Shown here: positions 35,507 through 44,306 of the stretch, one piece after another
Layout: every line of letters begins with the position of its first letter
Numbering within the stretch: position 1 is the first letter of the stretch
Source of the DNA: Paraburkholderia heleia NBRC 101817
GTDB lineage: Bacteria > Pseudomonadota > Gammaproteobacteria > Burkholderiales > Burkholderiaceae
NCBI RefSeq assembly: GCF_000739775.1
Contig: NZ_BBJH01000023.1
Location: forward strand, 62,001 to 126,000
Direction of reading: 5' to 3'
Length of the DNA stretch: 64,000 nucleotides
Made by a program: the position numbers and the translations under genes
Notes under the pieces: model-generated
The model's input: only the letters and a program-made list of their open reading frames with translations
What the model was told of the DNA's origin: nothing
Databases searched by the model: none

Positions 35507-35522
35507 GTAGGCGTTTGCCTAC
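35507..35522. promoter_or_regulatory. GTAGG-N6-CCTAC palindrome
   Basis: GTAGGCGTTTGCCTAC is a perfect inverted repeat between pfkB and the divergent 75-residue gene. The same GTAGG-N6-CCTAC pattern is at 44989-45006, upstream of the receiver and fnr genes. It may bind the LuxR-type regulator encoded at 44303, or act as an RNA hairpin in the pfkB leader. Confidence 0.5.
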
Positions 35523-35645
35523 ACATCAAGAAAAAATGCTTACGCCAGTTTCAGCGCCCGCTCATTGGAGCGCGCGCGACGGTGTCACATACTGAAGACG
35601 TACCACCGCTGCCGCCCGACTCCATCCGTTGCAAGGAGCGTTGAC

Positions 35646-35873
35646 ATGTCCACCGTCGAAATCCGCTCGCTGACCGCCGCGACGCTCCCCAACGCCAGCG
35701 CCGCCGACGACCCGGAAACCCTGCTCGCGCTTGCGCGCACTGCCGGCCTGCTCGTCACGCTCGACGGCCAGATCGGCCGCGAGAAGTATCAGAGCGTGGC
35801 AGGCTCGCTGCATGCGTTCCAGCGCTTCGCCGCCGCACTGCGCGACGCCCTCGTCGCGGCCGGCGCGCACTAG
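35646..35873 (+). CDS. Small hypothetical protein
   Basis: The 75-residue protein is not recognised. It is hydrophilic and alanine-rich and probably helical, with GLLVTLDGQIGREKYQS in the middle. An AGGAGCG ribosome site precedes the ATG at 35646. It is divergent from pfkB, and the palindrome at 35507 lies 124-139 bp upstream. It has no membrane or signal sequence. Confidence 0.65.
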   Translation: MSTVEIRSLTAATLPNASAADDPETLLALARTAGLLVTLDGQIGREKYQSVAGSLHAFQRFAAALRDALVAAGAH

Positions 35874-35952
35874 GGCCGGTTCACGGCAATAACGGGCCCT
35901 GGGGGCGGCTCCTGCTCCCCGCGGTCCGGGGCGCGCCTGCCGCGCGTTCTTC

Positions 35953-36702
35953 CTATTCCATGTGCATGCCGCCGTTGACAGCGAAATTGGCCCCTGTCGC
36001 GAACGCGCCATCGTCCGAGCACAGATACGCAACCAGCGACGCCACTTCCTCCGGCCGGCCGAGGCGCCCCACGGGGATCTGCGGCAGGATGCGTGTATCC
36101 ATGATGTCCTGCGGCACGGCTTCCACCATCGCAGTGGCAAGGTAGCCCGGCGATACCGTATTCACGGTCACGCCGCGTTTCGCAACTTCGAGCGCGAGCG
36201 ACATCGTAAAACCATGAATGCCGGCCTTTGCGGCCGCGTAGTTCGTCTGCCCGAAAGACCCGCGCTGACCGTTCACGGAACCAATGTTCACAATGCGGCC
36301 GAACCGCCGTTCGTACATGCCCGGCAAGAATGGCTTCGTGAGATTGAACATGCTGTCGAGATCCGTGTGCATCACCGCATCCCACTCGGGCTTCGAGAGC
36401 TTCATGAAACTCGCATCGCGCGTGATGCCGGCGTTGTTGATGAGCACATCGACGCCGCCGAACTCCGCGATTACCTTTCGTGCGCACTCCTCGCACGAGT
36501 CGTAGCTGGCCACGTCGAGCCCGAACGCATGGAACGTGCGCCCCGCCTCGCGTTCGCTGTGCAACCATGTCGCCACGTGATCGTTCTGCTCCGAATGGGA
36601 TACCACCACGGTCATGCCGGCGTCGTACAGCTTCCGGCTGATGGCGGCGCCAAGGCCTCCCATCCCGCCGCTCACAAACGCAATCCGCTCCTTGCGCATC
36701 AT
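35953..36702 (-). CDS. phaB: Acetoacetyl-CoA reductase
   Basis: The 249-residue short-chain dehydrogenase reduces acetoacetyl-CoA to (R)-3-hydroxybutyryl-CoA with NADPH, the second step of PHB synthesis. It has the cofactor loop SGGMGGLGAAI, NNAG at residues 89-92, catalytic Ser-Tyr-Lys (NIGSVNGQRGSFGQTNYAAAK) and the PhaB-typical VSPGYLATAMV and GANFAVNGGMHM end. GAGGAGAAAC precedes the ATG pair at 36702/36699. An FNR box 85-98 bp upstream suggests that PHB is made as an electron sink at low oxygen. phaC is encoded at 59348; phaA is not in the window. Confidence 0.92.
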   Translation of the reverse strand: MMRKERIAFVSGGMGGLGAAISRKLYDAGMTVVVSHSEQNDHVATWLHSEREAGRTFHAFGLDVASYDSCEECARKVIAEFGGVDVLINNAGITRDASFMKLSKPEWDAVMHTDLDSMFNLTKPFLPGMYERRFGRIVNIGSVNGQRGSFGQTNYAAAKAGIHGFTMSLALEVAKRGVTVNTVSPGYLATAMVEAVPQDIMDTRILPQIPVGRLGRPEEVASLVAYLCSDDGAFATGANFAVNGGMHME

Positions 36703-36786
36703 GTTTCTCCTCGCAGACAGGCCACCGGCCGCGGATCGGCGCGATCGAACCGTCGCATCACTATAAAAACGCGTATTCGCCCGCGA

Positions 36787-36800
36787 TTGACATGCATCAA
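36787..36800 (-). promoter_or_regulatory. FNR/ANR box
   Basis: TTGACATGCATCAA lies 85-98 bp before phaB. Its neighbour at 36843 serves the divergent usp operon. Confidence 0.75.
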
Positions 36801-36842
36801 TCGGAGGCTTTCCTGGCGGAAAGCAGCGCGATGCGCGAAGGG

Positions 36843-36856
36843 TTGACTCAAATCAA
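36843..36856 (+). promoter_or_regulatory. FNR/ANR box
   Basis: TTGACTCAAATCAA lies 78-91 bp before the tandem usp gene at 36934. Confidence 0.75.
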
Positions 36857-36933
36857 TGGTGACCCCTTGTCGGGACCTAGACTCATCCCACGCCACCCTT
36901 GTTCGCGGTTTTCTCAATCGTGGAGCGCCGATC

Positions 36934-37752
36934 ATGGAGTACCGCAGCATTCTTGTTCATCTGGACGGCAGCGAACGCGCGAGCGCTTGCCTTGATCTCG
37001 CGTTGCTTGTCGCGCGGCAGCACGGCGCCCATGTCAATGCACTATTCGCACCCGTCACGACCGACCACGAAAGCGCATGGTCGGTCACGTTCGACGCGGC
37101 GTATCGCATGCGGACCCGGGAAGGCAAGCGCCGGGCGCTGGAGCACCAGTTCCTCAACGGGCTCTCCCAGGCGAACCTCAAAGGCACCTGGCGGGCTGCC
37201 ACGGATCATGCCAGGAACGCGTTGCTCGCCCTCGCTCCGTTCGCGGATCTCATCGTGGTGGGTCAAAGCGATCCAAACGATCCGGACGCTTCGCGCAGTA
37301 ACCGCCTGCAGGTTCAGGTGACGCTGGCAGCGGGACGGCCGGTCCTGTGGGTGCCCTATGCCGGGACGTTTGCCACTTTGGGCGAACGGATTGTCGTGGC
37401 GTGGGACGCAGGTCAGTCGGCCACACGCGCGCTGTACGACGCCCTGCCCTTCATGCGGCTTGCCGCGCACACCACAATCGTCACGCTCAACGCCGAGCGG
37501 GAAGGCCGCATACCGGGCGCCGACATTGCCCTCGTCCTCGCGCGCCACGGCATCGACGTGGAAATTACCCAGCTGCACACGCCCCCCACGGTATCGGTTG
37601 CCGAAGCCCTGCTTTCGCGCGTGAACAAGCTCGGTAGTGACCTGCTCGTGATGGGGGCGTACGGTCACCTGCGCTGGAAGGAACTCGTGCTCGGCGGCGT
37701 CACGCAAACCATTCTCGGGTCAATGCCTGTTCCAGTATTGATGTCGCATTGA
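36934..37752 (+). CDS. Universal stress protein, tandem domains
   Basis: The 272-residue protein has two UspA domains. The first (residues 1-140) starts MEYRSILVHLDGSERASACLDLA; the second ends with the nucleotide-binding GAYGHLRWKELVLGGVT and PVLMSH. The ATG at 36934 has GGAG upstream; the longer frame to 36856 would begin in the FNR box. A second tandem usp and an Acg-type nitroreductase follow closely, forming a three-gene operon. Confidence 0.88.
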   Translation: MEYRSILVHLDGSERASACLDLALLVARQHGAHVNALFAPVTTDHESAWSVTFDAAYRMRTREGKRRALEHQFLNGLSQANLKGTWRAATDHARNALLALAPFADLIVVGQSDPNDPDASRSNRLQVQVTLAAGRPVLWVPYAGTFATLGERIVVAWDAGQSATRALYDALPFMRLAAHTTIVTLNAEREGRIPGADIALVLARHGIDVEITQLHTPPTVSVAEALLSRVNKLGSDLLVMGAYGHLRWKELVLGGVTQTILGSMPVPVLMSH

Positions 37753-37819
37753 GCACGCATTTGACGTAGCGTGCGCCTGCGTTGCGCGGCGCACATGCTC
37801 AGGTTTAAGGAAAATCGCC

Positions 37820-38626
37820 ATGTGCTACAAGAGCCTGCTCGTCCATCTGGACGACTCGGAACGATGCGCGGTGCGCCTCGCGCTCTCGCTCGATCTGGCG
37901 GAACGCTTCGATGCGCATCTCACCGGACTGTATTGGTCGCATGCGTACCGGGACACATCCGGGGGCGAGCCAACGCCGCAGGCGCGCCTCGCACGGACGC
38001 ACGAACGCTTTCTGCTCGCTGCGGAGCGCGCGGGCCGCACCGTCGAATGGCGCGCGCCGCAGCCTTGCGATAGCGCGATCGCGACGATGCACGCGCGCCA
38101 CGCCGACCTGCTCGTACTGGGACAACCAGAAGACGAGGCATGGGTCGCGCAGAGCGCCGGCGGCTTCGTGGCGGACCTGCTGATGACGGCCGGGCGGCCG
38201 GCCATCGTGGTGCCGCATTCCGGCACTTTCACGGCATTCGCGCAGAACATCCTGGTAGCGTGGGACGGCAGCCGTGAAGCGGCGCGCGCCGTCTCCGACG
38301 CGCTCCCCCTGTTGCAGCGCGCCCAGTCTGTTTCGATCGAAGTGATTGCCTCTCACCGTGGCGCGCAGCGCGCGCGCGCCGAAAACGAGGCTATCGACGC
38401 CGCCGCGTGGCTCGATCTGCACGGCGTGCAGGCATCGTTTCACGAAAGCTTGAGCGATCCTCAAATCCTGACCGGAGCGGCACTGCTCAGCCGCGCCGGC
38501 GACCTGCACGCCGACCTGATCGTGGCAGGTGCTTACGCGCACTCGCGCGTGCATGAATGCGTCCTGGGCGGCGTGACACGCACGCTGCTGCAAGCGATGA
38601 CGGTTCCGGTCCTCATGTCGCACTGA
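37820..38626 (+). CDS. Universal stress protein, tandem domains
   Basis: The 268-residue protein has two UspA domains: MCYKSLLVHLDDSERCAVRLALS at the start, a central hinge ending NILVAWDGSREAARA and a terminal GAYAHSRVHECVLGGVTRTLL with PVLMSH. In the terminal nucleotide loop GAYG has become GAYA, so ATP binding by that domain may be weakened. AAGGAAAA precedes the ATG at 37820. It is the second gene of the usp-usp-acg operon. Confidence 0.88.
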   Translation: MCYKSLLVHLDDSERCAVRLALSLDLAERFDAHLTGLYWSHAYRDTSGGEPTPQARLARTHERFLLAAERAGRTVEWRAPQPCDSAIATMHARHADLLVLGQPEDEAWVAQSAGGFVADLLMTAGRPAIVVPHSGTFTAFAQNILVAWDGSREAARAVSDALPLLQRAQSVSIEVIASHRGAQRARAENEAIDAAAWLDLHGVQASFHESLSDPQILTGAALLSRAGDLHADLIVAGAYAHSRVHECVLGGVTRTLLQAMTVPVLMSH

Positions 38627-38669
38627 TTCCACCTGGCGCACCGCGCCTTCGAAGAGGCGGGAAACCACC

Positions 38670-39695
38670 ATGCTCGATCATCCCAACGACGCTGCCGCCA
38701 GCGCCACCCCGCTCGACAAGCTCGACGACTACGCGTTGCGTTACGCCGTGCGCCACGCCACGCTCGCCCCGTCGAGCCACAACAGCCAGCCGTGGCGTTT
38801 CGTGCCCGCCCACGACCGGATCCTGTTGTGCGCCGACCGCCTGCGGGCGCTGCCGGTCGTCGATCCTTTCGATCGGGAGCTGATCATCAGTTGCGGCGCG
38901 GCGCTCTTCAACCTGCGCGTGGCGCTCGCGAGTCTCGGCATCGGCTATGCCATCACGCTCTTTCCAACGAGCCTCGATCCCGACCTGCTCGCCGATGTGC
39001 GCCTGCTTCGTGAGCGGCCTGTGGGCGCGGACCTGGTTCCGCTGCTCAATGCCATTTCGCTGCGGGTCACCACGCGCCACCCGTTTTCTCCCGCGCCGGT
39101 CCCGGCAGCCGTCGAACACGAACTGGTCGAAGCGGCCCGCGCCGAGGGGGTTGACGTTGCATGCGCAACCGAAGCCGCGAAGCGCGAGGCGATCGCCGAC
39201 CTCATCGCGCAAGCCGACCGGCGGCAGTTCGCCGATCCGAGGTTCCGCCGCGAACTCGCGAAATGGATCCATCCGCGCCGCACTGGCGACGGCATGCCGG
39301 CCTATGCGGCCGGACTTGGCTCCCTGCTCGACTTCGCAACCCCGCTCGTCGCCTCCGCGATCCGTACCTTCGACATGGGTGGCGGCGTGGCGGCGACCCA
39401 TCGGGAGCTCGCGGCCGGCTCGCCCCTGCTGCTGTGCATCGCGACGAGCGTCGACGACGCGCAGGCCTGGCTTGCCGCGGGCGAGGCGCTCGAGCGGGTG
39501 CTGCTCGTGCTGACAGTGCACGGACTGTGCGCCTCCTATCTGAACCAGCCCATCGAAGTGGCCGAACTGCGCGCGCAGCTAGGCACGCTGCTCGGCATGC
39601 CGGAATCCGCTTGTCCGCAGCTTCTGCTGCGCATCGGACACGGCACGCCGGACGCGCCGTCACCGCGCCGCCCGCTGAGCGAAGTCGTGGCGTAG
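38670..39695 (+). CDS. Acg-family nitroreductase-like FMN protein
   Basis: The 341-residue protein looks like two degenerate nitroreductase halves, as in the mycobacterial Acg family. It has ATLAPSSHNSQPWRF (residues 30-44), which binds FMN in nitroreductases, then DPFDRELIISCGAALFNLRVALA, RVTTRHPF and a second NQPIEVAELR region. Mycobacterial Acg binds FMN tightly but lacks ordinary NAD(P)H nitroreductase activity and is part of the DosR dormancy regulon. Here it closes an FNR-driven operon with two stress proteins. Its role is inferred to be flavin storage or redox sensing in hypoxia. Confidence 0.82.
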   Translation: MLDHPNDAAASATPLDKLDDYALRYAVRHATLAPSSHNSQPWRFVPAHDRILLCADRLRALPVVDPFDRELIISCGAALFNLRVALASLGIGYAITLFPTSLDPDLLADVRLLRERPVGADLVPLLNAISLRVTTRHPFSPAPVPAAVEHELVEAARAEGVDVACATEAAKREAIADLIAQADRRQFADPRFRRELAKWIHPRRTGDGMPAYAAGLGSLLDFATPLVASAIRTFDMGGGVAATHRELAAGSPLLLCIATSVDDAQAWLAAGEALERVLLVLTVHGLCASYLNQPIEVAELRAQLGTLLGMPESACPQLLLRIGHGTPDAPSPRRPLSEVVA

Positions 39696-39750
39696 GTCCT
39701 CGTCCCAGGCAAATCGTCTGGATTCTCGAGCCTGCAACAGATCCGGACGC

Positions 39751-39770
39751 GGCAAGGAATTTGCCTTGCC
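39751..39770. repeat. Hairpin between convergent genes
   Basis: GGCAAGG (39751-39757) pairs with CCTTGCC (39764-39770). It lies between the Acg-type gene and the convergent lipoprotein gene. There is no T-tract, so it may be a factor-dependent or bidirectional terminator. Confidence 0.4.
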
Positions 39771-39903
39771 ATGCGGCATATCGATGTGACGTATGGTGTG
39801 ACGTGGCTGGCGCGAGCCCGGCGAATTCGCTACGGCCGCCCTGAACATTCAGCCAAAGAGCCAAAGCACATGTGCGCTGGACGTTAGCCAACACCCGCAC
39901 GCG

Positions 39904-40377
39904 CTATCTGACACTCCCCATTTCGCGCACGAATTCGAGTTGCGCCTGCAGGATCTGTTCGGCGCAGCGCGCATAGAGCCAGCCGGGCCCGTTGCCGGTG
40001 CTGTACATGCCGCGGCACATGCCCTTGAGCCGTATCGTCGTCGTTCCGTCCGCCGCCATTTGCCGTACCGCCCAGAAGTACGCGATGCCGAATTCATGCG
40101 GCATGCGTGTCTCGATCGTTTCGTCTGTCGTACGTTCGACTGGCGTGGGCGAGTGCCGTTGGACGAAGGCCCTGGCGCGGGCCCAGGCCTGCGCACAGTC
40201 GTCGGGCGTTGCGCATTGGATTGCACTCTGTTCTCGTCGCGCTTGCAGCTCGGTCTCGGACCGGCGGAAGGCGGCGTTGGCGTCGCGGCCCGTCTCCCGG
40301 TACGTAGTGCAAGCCGGAAGCGATGCAATCAACAGCGTCAGGCCAAGCGCCCAGCCGTAGGACAACCTGCGCGACAT
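39904..40377 (-). CDS. Predicted lipoprotein
   Basis: The 157-residue protein has a lipoprotein signal ending LIASLPAC (lipid-attachment Cys near residue 23). The mature part has four more cysteines and a conserved-looking segment EFGIAYFWAVRQMAADGTTTIRLKGMCRGMYS. No family is recognised. GGGGGAGAC precedes the ATG at 40377 and an FNR box lies 79-92 bp upstream. An envelope role under low oxygen is inferred. Confidence 0.8.
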   Translation of the reverse strand: MSRRLSYGWALGLTLLIASLPACTTYRETGRDANAAFRRSETELQARREQSAIQCATPDDCAQAWARARAFVQRHSPTPVERTTDETIETRMPHEFGIAYFWAVRQMAADGTTTIRLKGMCRGMYSTGNGPGWLYARCAEQILQAQLEFVREMGSVR

Positions 40378-40455
40378 TTTTGTCTCCCCCGCCCGAAGAT
40401 CGGCTCGCGACCGCGTGCCACCGACTCCAGGGTAAGGGCCCGGGCCTCGTTTCGA

Positions 40456-40469
40456 TTGATCTACCTCAA
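40456..40469 (-). promoter_or_regulatory. FNR/ANR box
   Basis: TTGATCTACCTCAA lies 79-92 bp before the lipoprotein gene. Confidence 0.65.
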
Positions 40470-40501
40470 GTCGAGACGGGTCCGCGTCAATGCCGCTTCG
40501 T

Positions 40502-40515
40502 CTGATTCAAGTCAA
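40502..40515 (+). promoter_or_regulatory. FNR/ANR box
   Basis: CTGATTCAAGTCAA lies 68-81 bp before the beta-CASP gene. Confidence 0.65.
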
Positions 40516-40582
40516 AGGCGGCGGGCAGGCGTGCGCTCCAATCGATGTCGGGCGCGCAGGTCGCGCGTGAAGCGAGGAGAGC

Positions 40583-42025
40583 ATGATGAAGCTGACGTTT
40601 CTGGGCGCGGCCCAGACGGTCACCGGGTCGCGTTACCTGCTCGAAGCGGGGGACAAGCGGGTGCTGATCGACTGCGGGCTGTTCCAGGGCACCAAGAACC
40701 TGCGCCTGCGCAACTGGGATCCGCTGCCCTTCCCCGCCGGCTCGCTCGATGCCGTCATCCTCACGCACGCTCATATCGACCATTGCGGCTACCTGCCAGT
40801 CCTTGCACGCAGCGGTTATCGCGGCCCGGTGTACTGCACGCCCGGCACCGCGGACCTGTGCGGCGTCATGCTGCGCGACAGCGCACGGCTACAGGAGGAA
40901 GACGCGGCGTTTGCGAACCGTCACGGCTTCTCCAAACACCATCCTGCGCTGCCGCTCTACACACTGGAAGACGCCGAACAGGCGCTGCGGCTCATCGCGC
41001 CGCGCCCATTCGATGAACCCGTCGCGCTCGGCGAGCAACTGAGCTTCCGGCTGCTGCCAGCCGGCCATATCCTCGGGGCGGCCAGCGTCGTGCTGTGCAA
41101 CGGGCATACGGTCATTGCGTTTTCCGGCGACCTCGGGCGCCCGGACGATCCGATCGTGCGTGCGCCATCCCCGCCGGTGCATGCCGACTACCTGGTGGTC
41201 GAATCGACCTATGGCGACCGGCTGCACGACGCGCTCAACCCCGAAGACGAGCTCGCCGAGATGTTTTCGCGCACCTTTGCGCGTGGCGGGATCGTGGTGA
41301 TGCCCTGCTTCGCCGTGGGACGCGCACAGGAAGTCCTTTACTACATCGCGCGATTGAAACTGTCGGGCCGCATGGCGAATGTTCCGGTCTACCTGGACAG
41401 TCCGATGGCGATCAGCGTGACGGACCTCTACCGGCGTCACATGAGCGACCATCGGCTGACGGTCTCGCAGGTGCATGCCATCGATCATGCGGCGTTCATG
41501 GCGCGAACGGTGGACGAGTCGAAGGCCATTGCCGGACGCAGCGGCCCCATGGTCGTCATCGCAGGCAGCGGCATGGCCACCGGCGGCCGCGTTCTGCATC
41601 ACCTGAGCCTCTACGCTTCGGACCCGCGCAACACGATCGCGCTCGTCGGCTACCAGGCGCCCGGCACGCGCGGCGCCGCGCTCGAGGCTCACGCGCCAGC
41701 CATCAAGCTGCATGGCGACTACGTGCGCGTGCGCGCCGAGATCTCCTCGATCACCTCCCTGTCCGCGCATAGCGATTACCGGGAAACCCTGCGCTGGCTT
41801 GCCGGTATGACGTGCCCGCCCGTGCGCACGTTTGTCACGCACGGCGAGCCCGCGGCGGCGGATGCCTTGCGCCGGCGCATCGTGGAGACGCTGCACTGGG
41901 ATTGCTGCGTGCCGGAATACGGGCAGTCGTTCGAACTCGCCGAGGAAGCCGTGCGGCCTTACCCCTGCACGCCGAGCCCCGCCGAGGAACCGGCGCCCGC
42001 GCCGGCGGCAGGCGCGGCGCCCTGA
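40583..42025 (+). CDS. MBL-fold beta-CASP RNA-processing hydrolase
   Basis: The 480-residue metallo-beta-lactamase-fold protein has the zinc motif THAHIDHCG (61-69), further ligands in GHILGAAS and SGDLGRP, and the beta-CASP domain with GSGMATGGRVLHHL and LSAHSDYRE. It matches bacterial CPSF-like RNA exo/endonucleases such as the Thermus TTHA0252 type. It probably trims or degrades RNA. GAGGAG precedes the ATG pair at 40583/40586. The FNR box suggests that RNA turnover is adjusted in oxygen limitation. The Pro/Ala-rich tail after residue 460 is not conserved. Confidence 0.87.
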   Translation: MMKLTFLGAAQTVTGSRYLLEAGDKRVLIDCGLFQGTKNLRLRNWDPLPFPAGSLDAVILTHAHIDHCGYLPVLARSGYRGPVYCTPGTADLCGVMLRDSARLQEEDAAFANRHGFSKHHPALPLYTLEDAEQALRLIAPRPFDEPVALGEQLSFRLLPAGHILGAASVVLCNGHTVIAFSGDLGRPDDPIVRAPSPPVHADYLVVESTYGDRLHDALNPEDELAEMFSRTFARGGIVVMPCFAVGRAQEVLYYIARLKLSGRMANVPVYLDSPMAISVTDLYRRHMSDHRLTVSQVHAIDHAAFMARTVDESKAIAGRSGPMVVIAGSGMATGGRVLHHLSLYASDPRNTIALVGYQAPGTRGAALEAHAPAIKLHGDYVRVRAEISSITSLSAHSDYRETLRWLAGMTCPPVRTFVTHGEPAAADALRRRIVETLHWDCCVPEYGQSFELAEEAVRPYPCTPSPAEEPAPAPAAGAAP

Positions 42026-42224
42026 ACTGCTGGCCCGGCGCGTCCCGCGCGCGCCTGGAGGACAAGCGCCAAACTTTTTTGAGACACGGCTTCGAGTGGC
42101 TCATAAAATGGGCGTGCATCCCTCGTGCACGGGGTGTCGGCGTCACCCCCATTGGAGTCGATCCTTCATATGCGAATGGCCTACGCAGTGATCTCGCGCA
42201 AGCATTGCTTCCCGGATAGTCGGC

Positions 42225-44306
42225 ATGAGCGCGGGTGCTGACCGGCGTATGCGCGCTGGACAAGGCGCGTGGCCCGCCATTGTCCAGCGTCTGCGCGAAC
42301 CGGCCGTATCGGCCGCGCTGGCGTTCATCGTGGCCTTCGCGCTGGCTGGCGTCATTGCAACGTTCGTTACGCGACAGTGGCAAGCGGCGGCGGAACAGCG
42401 GTTCACCCGGCGAGCGGCGGCGCTGCACGAAACGCTCAGGCAGGCGCTGATTGCCGACGAGGCCATCTTGCGCGGCGCACGCGCCTTGCTCGCGCAGACG
42501 CCCGGCCCCGATCGGGCAGCCTGGAAGCACTTTGTCTCCGCTATCGATCTGGACAACTCCCGTTCGGCGATCACCGCGCTCGGCTATGTCACCCAGTACG
42601 CCAACCCGGCGGCAGGCGCAGCAGTCGCGACGCAATGGGCCGGCCTGAGCGCCAATCTTCCCGCAAACGCGTTTGCGCAGACCGAGGCGACGCGCGCCGC
42701 ACGACGCTACGCTGCCGAAACCGGCAACGCCGCACTCGCGGCGCTGCCGGCGCTGGCCAACGCGCCACCGCTTCTCACGCTCTGGCTGCCCGTTTACGAG
42801 ACGGGACCCGATGCACCAGGCAACGTGCAGAAGGTCATCGGCTTCGCGGTTGCCTTGCTGGACCCAGGGCGGCTCTTCGCACCGCTCGCTGCCGCCGATC
42901 CTGGGCTTGTGTTCCGCGCCCGGATCGGCACGCCTCCTTTGGACCTCTACACGAGTGAGCGCGGCGAAGAAGACGAGGTGTTGCCCGGCAAGCGGTTCCG
43001 GCGGAACGATCCGTTCGTGTTTGGCGGCGCAACGCTCGTGCTCGACGTCAGTGCCGACGCAGGTCCTGCGCTTACGGGGGCAGCAGCCTGCGCCACGGCC
43101 ATTCTGCTCGCGGGGGCGCTCGGGGCCGCCGCGCTCGCGTTTTTCGTGCAACGCCTCATGCGTGCAAACCTGGCGCCCACGAAGGTCGCAGGCAACGCGC
43201 GGCTCAACGAAGCCCGCATGATGGGGATCATCCGCTCGTCGATGGAAGCGATCGTCACCGTCGACGATACCCAGCGCGTAGTAATTTTCAATCCGGCCGC
43301 CGAACAGGTGTTCGGCCTGTCCGCCATGGAAGCGATCGGCTCGCCGCTCTCGCGTTTCATTCCCGAGCGGTTCCGGGCCGCGCACGCGCAGCATGTCGAA
43401 CAGTTTGGCGAGACCGGCGTCACCGAGCGCCAGATGGGCCGCCCGCAACGGGTGCTCCACGGGCTGCGGGCCAACGGCGAGGAGTTTCCCATCGAGGCAT
43501 CGATTTCGCAGATCCGTGACGACTCGGGCAAGCTGTTCACGGTCATGCTGCGCGACATCACTGAACGCGTGCGCGCGGAGGACGCGCTCACGCGTTCGCG
43601 CGAAGAACTCCGGGAACTGTCGGCCAATCTGCAGAACGTGCGGGAGGCCGAAAAGACACGCATCGCGCGCGAGCTTCACGACGACCTCGGCCAGCAGCTC
43701 ACCGCGCTCAAGATCGATCTCTCCGCGCTCGAGCGCCGGCTTGGGGAGAATGACGCCAGCGACGTCCCGGCGCGCCTCGCCGGCATGCGCAACCTGATCG
43801 ACTCGACGGTGGGAGCCTTGCGGCGCATCGCGGCCGACCTGCGGCCGGTCATGCTGGACGATCTCGGCCTCGTGCCGGCCATCGAGTGGCTGGCGAACGA
43901 CTTCACGAACCGCTACGGTATTGCCGTGGAACGCGATCTGAACGCGGACGCCACAATGTTTTCGAACACCGCTTCCTCCGCACTCTTTCGCATTGTTCAG
44001 GAAGCCCTGACCAATGTCGCCCGTCATGCCGACGCGAGCCTCGTCGAAATTTCGCTCAAGGTGGACGGACCAAGCTGCGTCCTGCGCATCGCCGACGACG
44101 GGCTTGGCGCGACCGGCGCCCCCGCAGATCCCGCCAGCACGCAGGCCAACGCTTTGCGGGACAAGTCGTTTGGCCTGCTCGGCATTCGCGAGCGAGCTCA
44201 CATGCTCGACGGCACCGTTTCCATTGCTACCGCGCCCGGAAAGGGCTTTACCATGACGATCACGTTCGCCCTCCATGCTCTCCTGCCCGAAGAGGCCGCA
44301 TCATGA
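42225..44306 (+). CDS. CHASE-PAS sensor histidine kinase, NarX/HisKA_3 type
   Basis: The 693-residue membrane kinase has a first helix (about 28-48), a periplasmic CHASE-like domain (about 75-250), a second helix (about 283-305), a PAS domain (about 320-440: SSMEAIVTVDDTQRVVIFNPAAEQVFG) and a HisKA_3 core with His485 in ARELHDDLGQQL. The ATPase domain ends with SFGLLGIRERAHMLDGTV. It should phosphorylate the LuxR-type regulator whose ATG overlaps its stop by 4 bp. The arrangement mirrors DevS/DevR of mycobacteria, though the sensor domain differs. No haem-binding site was recognised. Confidence 0.9.
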   Translation: MSAGADRRMRAGQGAWPAIVQRLREPAVSAALAFIVAFALAGVIATFVTRQWQAAAEQRFTRRAAALHETLRQALIADEAILRGARALLAQTPGPDRAAWKHFVSAIDLDNSRSAITALGYVTQYANPAAGAAVATQWAGLSANLPANAFAQTEATRAARRYAAETGNAALAALPALANAPPLLTLWLPVYETGPDAPGNVQKVIGFAVALLDPGRLFAPLAAADPGLVFRARIGTPPLDLYTSERGEEDEVLPGKRFRRNDPFVFGGATLVLDVSADAGPALTGAAACATAILLAGALGAAALAFFVQRLMRANLAPTKVAGNARLNEARMMGIIRSSMEAIVTVDDTQRVVIFNPAAEQVFGLSAMEAIGSPLSRFIPERFRAAHAQHVEQFGETGVTERQMGRPQRVLHGLRANGEEFPIEASISQIRDDSGKLFTVMLRDITERVRAEDALTRSREELRELSANLQNVREAEKTRIARELHDDLGQQLTALKIDLSALERRLGENDASDVPARLAGMRNLIDSTVGALRRIAADLRPVMLDDLGLVPAIEWLANDFTNRYGIAVERDLNADATMFSNTASSALFRIVQEALTNVARHADASLVEISLKVDGPSCVLRIADDGLGATGAPADPASTQANALRDKSFGLLGIRERAHMLDGTVSIATAPGKGFTMTITFALHALLPEEAAS

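Noticed and set aside
41835..44276. 813-residue reverse ORF opposite the CHASE-PAS kinase
   Set aside because: The opposite strand encodes a complete kinase with coupled regulator. The antisense frame shows Arg/Gly/His bias and no motifs.
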